A DNA stretch of 15,758 nucleotides from NCBI GenBank assembly GCA_002772495.1, contig PCSX01000036.1, forward strand, positions 12,505 to 28,262, given 5' to 3'. Of this stretch, positions 1 to 5,879 are shown piece by piece. Within the stretch, counting starts at the first letter, position 1; the number at the start of each line of letters is the position of its first letter. Under the pieces are notes generated by a model. It was not told the DNA's origin. It worked only from the letters and a program-made list of their open reading frames with translations, and made no database searches. The stretch is from Candidatus Vogelbacteria bacterium CG22_combo_CG10-13_8_21_14_all_37_9 (GTDB lineage: Bacteria; Patescibacteriota; Minisyncoccia; Phycocordibacterales; XYD1-FULL-46-19). The translations under genes were made by a program, and so were the position numbers.

Positions 1-67
1 ACGACGATTGGAAGAAGCCGTTAAACGCGCTCGTGAAATGGCTTTGTTACCATTTATCGTTGGCTAA
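1..67 (+). CDS. rpsR: 30S ribosomal protein S18, C-terminal fragment
   Basis: Only the last 21 codons and the TAA stop (65-67) are in the window; the reading frame begins at position 2. The peptide RRLEEAVKRAREMALLPFIV followed by G matches the conserved C-terminal helix of bacterial S18, whose signature is a basic stretch (AIKRAR) followed by ALLPF/Y. S18 is a small-subunit protein that pairs with S6 on the 16S central domain. Its start and any rpsF-ssb-rpsR operon context lie outside the window. It converges with efp, which is on the opposite strand. The call rests on a short but very characteristic tail. Confidence 0.85.
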   Translation, partial: RRLEEAVKRAREMALLPFIVG

Positions 68-69
68 AA

Positions 70-150
70 ACGCGGACTAGTGCGGGACTGGACGCGGACC
101 AAATCTAATGCGGATAAAACGCGGACTAGTGCGGACTGGACGCGGACCAA
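70..150 (+). repeat. ACGCGGAC octamer array after rpsR
   Basis: Three nucleotides after the rpsR stop begins a near-perfect duplicated block (70-102 and 119-150, differing by one G). Each block is built from the octamer ACGCGGAC and a TGCGGAC variant. Exact octamers are at 70-77, 92-99, 119-126 and 140-147; variants are at 81-88, 109-115 and 130-136. No reading frame explains the pattern. The same octamer, in reverse complement, lies beyond the efp stop at 346-410. Confidence 0.85.
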
Positions 151-157
151 CGCTGAT

Positions 158-197
158 CCCACCAAAAAACCAGCTGAAAAGCTGGTTTTTTGGTGGG
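158..197. terminator. Perfect 17-bp hairpin, likely bidirectional terminator between rpsR and efp
   Basis: CCCACCAAAAAACCAGC (158-174) pairs perfectly with 181-197 around the loop TGAAAA. The stem itself carries a run of six T on either strand (GGTTTTTT), so it can act as an intrinsic terminator for rpsR on the plus strand. It may also serve transcripts arriving from efp on the minus strand. Its position between convergent genes fits this role. Confidence 0.75.
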
Positions 198-345
198 GAT
201 TCAATTGATTTTGCCAAGGAGACTCCTATGTAAAAACGTATTTGTTGTAAACTATAGATTATAACCTAATTCTACGACCGTTAGAATAGGTTATAAAATG
301 TTCGATATCCAATTTAGAATAAAAATTACCATCTTATTTACAAAA
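198..345. other. Non-coding convergent intergenic stretch with a degenerate palindrome and a bulged hairpin
   Basis: I see no gene here. Together with the flanking repeats it makes a 347-nt gene-free interval (68-414). It contains a probable decayed REP-like copy (213-237) and an imperfect inverted repeat: 259-267 (TTATAACCT) pairs with 288-296 and 269-274 (ATTCTA) pairs with 282-287, with A268 bulged and a 7-nt loop. The second hairpin has no following T-run, so it is not an obvious terminator. Confidence 0.5.
213..237. repeat. Degenerate REP-like palindrome copy
   Basis: The 13-mer CCTATGTAAAAAC (225-237) is identical to the right edge of the perfect double palindrome at 10471-10483. The preceding AGGAGACT can be aligned with its left arm if one indel is allowed. 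This suggests a decayed copy of the palindrome family associated with the RAYT gene. The match is short, so chance similarity is possible. Confidence 0.35.
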
Positions 346-410
346 GTCCGCGTTCAGTCCGCGTCTTTAGTCTGCGTAAGTCCGCGTCTTTAGCCCGCGT
401 AAGTCTGCAT
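346..410 (-). repeat. ACGCGGAC octamer array after efp (reverse complement)
   Basis: GTCCGCGT, the reverse complement of ACGCGGAC, is exact at 346-353, 357-364 and 380-387. One-base variants occur at 370-377 (GTCTGCGT) and 393-400 (GCCCGCGT), and a two-base variant at 403-410. Read in the direction of efp transcription, these are ACGCGGAC repeats following the stop codon, as after rpsR on the other strand. The two arrays therefore point toward each other across the terminator. Confidence 0.85.
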
Positions 411-414
411 CACA

Positions 415-975
415 CTAGGCACGTTCGACATATTCGCCTGTCTCCGTATTAATTCGGATCGTATCACCAGAATTAATAAACATCGGAGTATTGATTGTTG
501 CTCCAGTTTCCAAAATAACTTGTTTGACTCCCCCTTGAGCGGTGTTACCTTTGACCGCCGGAGGAGCATCTTTAACTTTTAATTCGACTTTAATCGGTAA
601 TTTAATTCCCAAAATTTTATCTTCAAAAGATAGTAAATCAATTAACGATTCACTTCTAACATACTTAATTTGACTGCCGACCGTATTAGCGTCAAATGAA
701 AAACGTTTACTGGGATCAGTAACTTCACAAAACCAATATTCTCCCTTATTTTCATAAAGGTATTTAATTTGGCGAGTATTCAAATTAGCTTCGGACACCT
801 TATCGCTCTGATGGAAAGAGATTTCCATCACTTTACCAGTCAAGAGATTGCGCAATTTAGTGGCATTGACCGGCTTGCGTTGTTGTTTGCGAAAGACATG
901 AGAATCGAGAACTTCAAAGGGTTCACCTTCGTAAACGATAAATTTCCGAGGTTTTATTTCATTATATTTAAGCAT
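415..975 (-). CDS. efp: Elongation factor P
   Basis: The 186-aa protein has the length and three-domain plan of EF-P, which binds between the ribosomal P and E sites and relieves stalling at polyproline. The KOW-like N domain contains GEPFEVLDS (17-25) and KLRNLLTG. The middle and C-terminal OB domains contain LPIKVELKV, the EF-P signature region KGNTAQGGVKQVILETGA, and the closing INTETGEYV. Domain I's tip loop reads FRKQQRKPVN. Aligned to E. coli, the modified Lys34 position falls on Q32, with Lys/Arg on both sides, so the usual modification site seems absent or shifted. The ATG (973-975) has no SD. The gene begins 38 nt after the recA terminator, leaving little room for a standard promoter; expression may depend on terminator read-through or a leaderless transcript. 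Confidence 0.95.
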   Translation of the reverse strand: MLKYNEIKPRKFIVYEGEPFEVLDSHVFRKQQRKPVNATKLRNLLTGKVMEISFHQSDKVSEANLNTRQIKYLYENKGEYWFCEVTDPSKRFSFDANTVGSQIKYVRSESLIDLLSFEDKILGIKLPIKVELKVKDAPPAVKGNTAQGGVKQVILETGATINTPMFINSGDTIRINTETGEYVERA

Positions 976-1013
976 GATAGATTTTTAAGGAGTAAGGCGA
1001 CTGTAAAAATCAT

Positions 1014-1050
1014 CACCCCGCCCTGACCCGATTTAGTCCAGGGCGGGGTG
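1014..1050 (-). terminator. Intrinsic terminator downstream of recA
   Basis: A perfect 12-bp GC-rich stem, CACCCCGCCCTG (1014-1025) with 1039-1050, encloses a 13-nt loop. On the minus strand it is followed by ATGATTTTTACAG, which supplies a T-tract. It lies 46 nt beyond the recA stop and 38 nt before the efp start. Confidence 0.85.
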
Positions 1051-1096
1051 TGTTTAGCCAGGTCATCCTAACTCAAAAGGTTAAATTAGTCCAACC

Positions 1097-2110
1097 TTAG
1101 ACCTCCGCCAGTTTCTCGTGGACTTTTTTAACAATCTCGGCCTGAACCTTAGGATTTTCTTTTAGAAAAGTGCGAGCGGCATCATAACCCCGTCCTAATT
1201 TTATTTCGCCATAAGCATAAGAAGCCCCAGATTTACTAACCAGATTATATTTTTCACCCAAGGCGATTAGTTCACCCTCGGGGGAGATACCTTCGTTATA
1301 GAGAATATCAAATTCGGCTTGACGAAAAGGAGCGGCGACTTTATTTTTAACCACTTTGACCCGAACTCGACCACCGACGACTTCCTCACCTTTTTTAATT
1401 TGAGCGATTCGACGAACATCCAATCTGACCGAAGAATAAAATTTTAAAGCTTTGCCACCGGGGGTAGTTTCGGGATTGCCAAACATTACCCCAATTTGCA
1501 TTCGAATTTGATTGATAAAGATAACTACTGTTTTGCTTTTAGCTACAATTGCTGTCATCTTGCGTAAGGCTTGCGACATCAGTCGAGCCTGTTTGCCGAC
1601 ATGATAATCACCAATATCACCTTCGATTTCGTCCTTAGGGGTTAGAGCCGCTACTGAGTCGATAACTATGACATCAATTTTTCCCGTTCGGACCAAACTT
1701 TCGGCAATATCCAAAGCTTGTTCCCCATAATCTGGTTGAGAGATTAATAAGTCATCAATTTTTACTCCTAAACGTTTAGAATATTCTGGATCAAGGGCGT
1801 GCTCGGCATCAATAAAAGCGCAGACCCCGCCCTTTTTTTGGGCTTCAGCCACAATATGTAAAGCCAGAGTTGATTTACCTGATGACTCGGGACCAAAAAT
1901 TTCAATAATCCGACCACGAGGGACACCGCCAATTCCTAGGGCGATATCTAAACCAATCGAACCAGTGCTGATAGCGCCAATTCCGACCTTTGGCCGATCA
2001 CCCAATTTCATTATTGATTCATCGCCAAAGCGACTCTGGATTGATTTAATTGCTTCAGAGATTTCGGCGTTGTCTTGGATTGGTCGTTTGTCTTTTGGTA
2101 ATTTAGGCAT
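1097..2110 (-). CDS. recA: RecA recombinase
   Basis: The 337-aa protein is a full-length RecA, the ATP-dependent strand-exchange and SOS co-protease filament protein. It has Walker [10 protein letters not shown] (73-81), DAEHALD (101-107), Walker B VIVIDS (147-152), the L1 region ([11 protein letters not shown]), the L2/P-site stretch [22 protein letters not shown], and the C-terminal [12 protein letters not shown] and ILYNEGIS segments. All key catalytic positions look intact. The C-terminal acidic tail is short, ending KLAEV. The ATG at 2108-2110 has no SD. Only 29 nt separate it from the upstream Ig-like gene, so it is probably the last gene of the ftsK-Ig-recA operon and ends at the hairpin 1014-1050. 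No LexA-type box is evident before it. Confidence 0.98.
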   Translation of the reverse strand: MPKLPKDKRPIQDNAEISEAIKSIQSRFGDESIMKLGDRPKVGIGAISTGSIGLDIALGIGGVPRGRIIEIFGPESSGKSTLALHIVAEAQKKGGVCAFIDAEHALDPEYSKRLGVKIDDLLISQPDYGEQALDIAESLVRTGKIDVIVIDSVAALTPKDEIEGDIGDYHVGKQARLMSQALRKMTAIVAKSKTVVIFINQIRMQIGVMFGNPETTPGGKALKFYSSVRLDVRRIAQIKKGEEVVGGRVRVKVVKNKVAAPFRQAEFDILYNEGISPEGELIALGEKYNLVSKSGASYAYGEIKLGRGYDAARTFLKENPKVQAEIVKKVHEKLAEV

Positions 2111-2139
2111 AAAAAATTATATTTAATTGAGTTTAAAAT

Positions 2140-2496
2140 TTATTGTAAAACCAACTCGACTTTTTTTGTTATTTCTCGACCAAAACCGTCTTCGGCTGTA
2201 AACTCCAGTATATTATAGCCTCGAGCTAACAGCAAAGATTCCTTGAATACCCCATTATCATCAGTAAAAATTTTCCGATTATTAAAATAAATTTTCGCAA
2301 TCCGTTTGGCTTGACCATTGATTGTCACTAGGGGAGAGAGGATCGTCGAACCATTTTCTGGATAAGTGATTTTAATTTCCGGACCGAGTAAAATGTTGTG
2401 AGTTTTAAAACCAGCGTAGATAATAATTATCAGAAATAATAAAGCTAAAGCAATCATTTTAAAATAAGTTTGTCGGCTTAATTCTCGCGCAATCAT
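2140..2496 (-). CDS. Small membrane-anchored Ig-like (glucodextranase-B/Big type) protein
   Basis: This 118-aa protein has a short basic N-terminus, one hydrophobic segment (about 14-30, MIALALLFLIIIIYAGF), and then a single beta-sandwich-like domain (about 38-118). The domain begins IKITYPENGSTI and contains VTINGQA and the D/N-G turn DDNGVF. That pattern matches the Ig-like fold seen in glucodextranase B-type and bacterial Ig-like domains. The anchor suggests it faces outward. Its ATG overlaps the ftsK TGA by 4 nt (ATGA), so it is translationally coupled to ftsK, and recA follows 29 nt later. The function is unknown; an envelope or division role is only suggested by the coupling to ftsK. 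Confidence 0.75.
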   Translation of the reverse strand: MIARELSRQTYFKMIALALLFLIIIIYAGFKTHNILLGPEIKITYPENGSTILSPLVTINGQAKRIAKIYFNNRKIFTDDNGVFKESLLLARGYNILEFTAEDGFGREITKKVELVLQ

Positions 2497-4748
2497 AATC
2501 TTGTTTCGTCAGATTTAATCTCGTCTAATTCGACCGTTTCGCTGGGACGCGCGGTATAGACTTCCCTCGGTTTGGCTCCATCACCTGGTCCGATCACCCC
2601 ATTTTCTTCTAGAATATCTAGGAGGCGGGCGGCCCGGGCGTAACCTACTTTTAGTTTGCGTTGGAGATAGGAAGCGGAAGCCTTACCAGCTTCAATGACT
2701 GATTCCCGGGCTACCTCATAAAGCTCATCATCGGCTTCTTCGCCTCCATCTAAAGCTGTGCCAAACAAAGCTTTGTTCGCTCCAATTTCTTCGGCGCCAA
2801 AATTAATTTCGTTAGGGATAAATTCGCCGGCGTATTGTTCGGCGATATAAGCGACTACTTTTTTAACTTCATTTTCCGAAATAAAAGCTGATTGAATTCG
2901 GGCGGGTTTAGACATTTCTCCTGATAAAAAGAGCATGTCTCCGGCGCCGAGAAGCTTCTCGGCGCCGGCCATATCAATAATCGTCCGCGAATCAATCTGC
3001 GAAGTCACTTGCAGAGCCAGACGCGAAGGAATGTTGGCTTTGATTAAACCGGTAATAATTTCCACACTCGGGCGTTGAGTTGAAAGCATTAAGTGAATTC
3101 CAACCGCTCGCGACATTTGAGCCAAACGGACAATCGCCGTTTCCAATTCTCGGGGATAAGTGCTCATAATATCAGCCAATTCATCGATGATAATGACAAT
3201 GTAAGGCATTTGTTCGAGCTCGATCATTTCGTCTGTTTCGCTACTGGAGTTTCTTTTTTTATTTTTTTGTTGTTCTTCGAGTTTAACCGCTAAAATATTT
3301 TTATGATAAGACTGAACATCTCGTACTGATTCGGCTTCTAAAATATCATAACGTCGATCCATTTCTTTGGCCGCCCAACGGAGCGCCGAGATCGCTTTTT
3401 TAGCATCGGTAATGACTGGAGTTAGTAGGTGAGGAATTTTATTATACAGAGTTAATTCGACTCGTTTGGGGTCAATCATAATAAAACGCATCTGATCTGG
3501 TGAATTACGATAAAGCAGAGAGGTGATTAAAGTGTGAATCGTTACTGATTTACCAGAACCAGTGGCACCGGCGATCAAGAGGTGGGGCGACTTAGCCAGA
3601 TTAGTGTAATGAACCGAACCAGACAGACCTTTTCCTAAGGCCACATAAAGTGGATGAGGGGATTCGCTAAACTCTCTCGTGCCTAAAAGAGTTGCCAAAC
3701 CAACCGTTGATTTAATGGTATTAGGGACTTCAATTCCGACTAAAGATTTGCCGGGAATCGGGGCTTCAATTCGAAGGGGGTGAGCAGCTAGGGCTAGTGA
3801 TAGATCATTTTGCAAACCTAGAATTCGGGATAGTTTCATTCCTTCGGCTGGTTTGAGAGCATAACGAGTCACTGATGGCCCGATCGATACTTCATCCATT
3901 TCAACATTGATCCCAAAGTTGGCTAAAGTGCGTTTAATGATATTCATGTTGGCTTTGATATCACCACCACCTGGTTTACCACTGTCGCTTTCTAAAAGTG
4001 ATAGTGGTGGGGGGCTGAAGGTACTCGTTCCCCGTCGGCCAAAAGACACTATGCCTGATAGAAAACCGTCATCATCTTTTTTAGTTTTCAGGGTTTCGTT
4101 TGATTTATTTTTATTTGCTTCATCAACTTTATTTTCACTTTCGTCATTTTTATTTGAAGCGAGGACTTTAGCCATTTCTTCTTCATTCAAATCTTCCTCC
4201 GTTAAATCTTTTTTCTTAAACCATTTTAAAGGATTTAAATTTAAACCGGTGTCAAAAATTACTAACAGTGAGACTAAACTAGCGGCGACTAAAGTGACTA
4301 GACTTAAGTACCAATCAAATAAAGAGAGGAGGGGACGGGCTAAAAAATTACCCACCCATCCACCGGTGGTTTTAGAAAAAATTAAGGACAATAAAGATAG
4401 TGAGGAGAGAAATAAAACTAGTCCACCGATAAAACGAGTCAAGACAAAATTGGGACGCATCGAGCGGATAAAAGAGATCGTCAGAAATAAAAAGATTAAG
4501 GGAATAAAATAAAAACCGGCGCCAAATAATTGGCTAAATAATTGATAGATAAATTGACCGGCCGCTCCCGCTTTGTTAAAAGCGGAGAGTAGAAAAAAAC
4601 TAGCGACTACTAAACAGATGATTGCTAAAGCCCCATACTTAGTTTCTGTTTTGAGACTAGTTTTTACTATTTCAGAAAAAGAGTTTTCTGATTCGCGCTC
4701 TTTCTTAGCCCGTTTCTTATTGGCAGAATTTTTTTTATGGCGACCCAT
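2493..4748 (-). CDS. ftsK: DNA translocase FtsK
   Basis: The 751-aa FtsK/SpoIIIE protein pumps chromosomal DNA through the closing septum. The N-terminal region has a basic tail and about four membrane segments (about 39-58, 74-95, 101-125, 140-168), then a short Lys/Glu/Asn-rich linker (about 178-245). The motor has an alpha domain (about 262-360), Walker A GATGSGKS (394-401), Walker B IIIDELADIM (519-528) and the STQRPS motif (556-561). A gamma winged helix (about 688-735, QRKLKVGYARAARLLDILEE) would read orienting polar sequences. The linker is far shorter than in E. coli, as in SpoIIIE/SftA-size homologues. An insertion rich in Lys, Gln and Ser (about 488-510) precedes Walker B. It is the first gene of the minus-strand operon, with a promoter at 4784-4813, and its TGA overlaps the next ATG. 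Confidence 0.97.
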   Translation of the reverse strand: MGRHKKNSANKKRAKKERESENSFSEIVKTSLKTETKYGALAIICLVVASFFLLSAFNKAGAAGQFIYQLFSQLFGAGFYFIPLIFLFLTISFIRSMRPNFVLTRFIGGLVLFLSSLSLLSLIFSKTTGGWVGNFLARPLLSLFDWYLSLVTLVAASLVSLLVIFDTGLNLNPLKWFKKKDLTEEDLNEEEMAKVLASNKNDESENKVDEANKNKSNETLKTKKDDDGFLSGIVSFGRRGTSTFSPPPLSLLESDSGKPGGGDIKANMNIIKRTLANFGINVEMDEVSIGPSVTRYALKPAEGMKLSRILGLQNDLSLALAAHPLRIEAPIPGKSLVGIEVPNTIKSTVGLATLLGTREFSESPHPLYVALGKGLSGSVHYTNLAKSPHLLIAGATGSGKSVTIHTLITSLLYRNSPDQMRFIMIDPKRVELTLYNKIPHLLTPVITDAKKAISALRWAAKEMDRRYDILEAESVRDVQSYHKNILAVKLEEQQKNKKRNSSSETDEMIELEQMPYIVIIIDELADIMSTYPRELETAIVRLAQMSRAVGIHLMLSTQRPSVEIITGLIKANIPSRLALQVTSQIDSRTIIDMAGAEKLLGAGDMLFLSGEMSKPARIQSAFISENEVKKVVAYIAEQYAGEFIPNEINFGAEEIGANKALFGTALDGGEEADDELYEVARESVIEAGKASASYLQRKLKVGYARAARLLDILEENGVIGPGDGAKPREVYTARPSETVELDEIKSDETRL

Positions 4749-4763
4749 ATAGATATTTCCGTT

Positions 4764-4777
4764 ACCTTATCTAAGGT
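4764..4777. promoter_or_regulatory. Inverted repeat at predicted ftsK transcription start
   Basis: ACCTTA (4764-4769) and TAAGGT (4772-4777) form a palindrome with a 2-nt centre. It lies where the minus-strand transcript from the 4784-4813 promoter should start, which makes it a possible operator. There is no independent support for a bound regulator. Confidence 0.3.
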
Positions 4778-4783
4778 CTTTAA

Positions 4784-4813
4784 ATTATAGCAAATTTCTA
4801 GTCTAGATACCAA
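4784..4813 (-). promoter_or_regulatory. Predicted sigma70 promoter of ftsK operon
   Basis: On the minus strand, the -10 TATAAT (4784-4789) is preceded by TGC, an extended -10. A -35-like TTGGTA (4808-4813) stands 18 nt upstream. Transcription would start about 28 nt before the ftsK ATG. Confidence 0.7.
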
Positions 4814-4850
4814 AAATCACTAGTTTTTAAGCCATTTTTTACTTGACCTA

Positions 4851-4879
4851 TAGACAATTTTGTCCGAGAGGTATACAAT
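4851..4879 (+). promoter_or_regulatory. Predicted sigma70 promoter of the HTH gene
   Basis: The -35-like TAGACA (4851-4856), a 17-nt spacer and the -10 TACAAT (4874-4879) place transcription start near 4886. This falls inside the cluster of GGACAA/TTGTCC boxes, so the regulator could compete directly with RNA polymerase. Confidence 0.6.
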
Positions 4880-4917
4880 AAAGGACAATACTTGTCTAGG
4901 ACAAATATTAAGGACAA
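4860..4917. promoter_or_regulatory. Cluster of GGACAA/TTGTCC boxes, candidate operator
   Basis: Four exact hexamers occur in 58 bp: TTGTCC 4860-4865, GGACAA 4883-4888, GGACAA 4899-4904 and GGACAA 4912-4917. The third is part of the inverted repeat TTGTCTAGGACAA (4892-4904). The last abuts the ATG at 4918. They overlap the predicted promoter spacer, start site and translation initiation region, as expected for autoregulation by the downstream HTH protein. Confidence 0.55.
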
Positions 4918-5694
4918 ATGGATAATCTAAACGACAACAATTTAAAAGACATAAATGTTTTGTCTGATAAGAGCCAGCGAGTTGCTAAGGCTGTTTATTT
5001 AGTTAGTTCTTTTATCTCGGACAATGATCCAATTAAACGAAAATTAAAAGAACAAGCTTTGTTGCTATTAGAAGATAGTCAAAATTTTGTCCAAAAGAAT
5101 TCTGTCCTAGATGATAGCTCCGCTTCGACTGATTTTTTACGTTTAGAACGTTTGGCTAATCATTTTCAATTATTATTTTCGTGGTTGGATTTAGCGACTG
5201 CCAGTGGTTTTATTTCGGAAATGAATTTTTCTATTTTACGTCAGGAAATAAGCGCTTTATTAGAGTCAATTAAATATTTGAATGATCCCCAATCCCTTCA
5301 TAAATTTATTAGTCAAGCAACTTCTAATTCTCTTCATTCAACTTCATCATCGTCCGAGTCTAATCTAAAGGACAAATATTTAAATCCTAAAATTGTCCTT
5401 AATGCTACTGGTCGTTCCGCTAATTACCCTAAACTCAAATCTTCTAATAAAACTGTTTCTAAATCAGAATCTTTAGTTTCTCAAGTTCTTTCTAAGGCTC
5501 AAGATAAGCTTAATCGAAAGAAAAATATCCTTAATTTCGTAACAGGAAGAGGATGGACCTCTATTAAAGACATTGCCACGGTGATCACTAATTGTAGTGA
5601 AAAAACAATCCAACGTGAACTCCTAGAATTAGTGGAAAAAGGCCAACTTAAAAAACAAGGTGAACGACGTTGGTCCCGCTATATGGCAGTCTAA
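4918..5694 (+). CDS. Putative winged-helix/HTH regulator, CPR-type
   Basis: This 258-aa protein is predicted to be cytoplasmic, with no signal or membrane segment. Residues about 15-135 look all-helical (KSQRVAKAVYLVSSFISDND, then long amphipathic stretches). Residues 138-195 are a Ser/Asn/Lys-rich linker. The C-terminus (about 200-258) resembles a DeoR-like winged helix: GWTSIKDIATVI, then the recognition-helix candidate SEKTIQRELLELVEKGQL and a basic wing KKQGERRWSRY. I do not recognise a named family, though proteins of this build are familiar from Parcubacteria. It is divergent from ftsK. Exact GGACAA/TTGTCC hexamers lie in its promoter and inside the gene (5019, 5087, 5370, 5393), which suggests autoregulation. 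A weak AAGGA lies 3 nt before the ATG. The ligand and target genes are unknown. Confidence 0.7.
   Translation: MDNLNDNNLKDINVLSDKSQRVAKAVYLVSSFISDNDPIKRKLKEQALLLLEDSQNFVQKNSVLDDSSASTDFLRLERLANHFQLLFSWLDLATASGFISEMNFSILRQEISALLESIKYLNDPQSLHKFISQATSNSLHSTSSSSESNLKDKYLNPKIVLNATGRSANYPKLKSSNKTVSKSESLVSQVLSKAQDKLNRKKNILNFVTGRGWTSIKDIATVITNCSEKTIQRELLELVEKGQLKKQGERRWSRYMAV
5368..5400. repeat. Intragenic inverted pair of GGACAA boxes
   Basis: AAGGACAA (5368-5375) and TTGTCCTT (5393-5400) form an 8-bp inverted repeat separated by 17 nt, inside the linker-coding part of the HTH gene. It could be an internal operator or an RNA stem. Confidence 0.5.
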
Positions 5695-5696
5695 AA

Positions 5697-5730
5697 GACA
5701 GTTCAAATATTGATCAAATTGTCAGTTTTT
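5697..5730 (+). terminator. Weak intrinsic terminator after the HTH gene
   Basis: GACAGTT (5697-5703) can pair with AATTGTC (5717-5723), including one G-T wobble, and TTTTT follows at 5726-5730. It begins 2 nt after the stop codon. The stem is AT-rich and short, so efficiency is doubtful. Confidence 0.4.
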
Positions 5731-5740
5731 GAATTTTTAA

Positions 5741-5757
5741 CATAGGGTCCCGCTATT
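5741..5757. repeat. Degenerate REP-like copy
   Basis: CATAGGGTCCCGCTATT shares the first nine bases (CATAGGGTC) and the CTAT of the right arm with the RAYT-linked palindrome CATAGGGTCACCCTATG. The right part also forms a 14/15-nt direct repeat with the end of the HTH gene: GGTCCCGCTATATGG at 5672-5686 versus 5746-5760. Confidence 0.4.
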
Positions 5758-5843
5758 TGGTTATTTCTGATCTAAATTTAAAGGACTAATTTAACCTTAA
5801 AATCTAGTCTCAAAAAGACGATTTCGTCATTGTTAAATAGTCC

Positions 5844-5872
5844 TTGCCTAGCTTTGCTTGGTCTGTTATACT
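5844..5872 (+). promoter_or_regulatory. Strong predicted sigma70 promoter upstream of the surface-protein gene
   Basis: TTGCCT (5844-5849), a 17-nt spacer and TATACT (5867-5872) with an extended TG at 5864-5865 make a good housekeeping promoter, starting near 5879. The transcript would have a leader of about 365 nt before the ATG at 6245. A second TATAAT (5960-5965) lacks a good -35. Confidence 0.7.
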
Positions 5873-5879
5873 ATTCATT

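Noticed and set aside
2493..2495. TGA as a sense codon (code 25, Gracilibacteria/SR1)
   Set aside because: TGA ends ftsK and the 13491 gene exactly where protein families should end, and no in-frame TGA is needed to extend any gene.
3907..4512. 201-codon reading frame on the strand opposite ftsK
   Set aside because: It lies entirely antisense to the well-supported ftsK frame, has a composition typical of a shadow (Ser/Lys-rich, no domain), and has no initiation signals.
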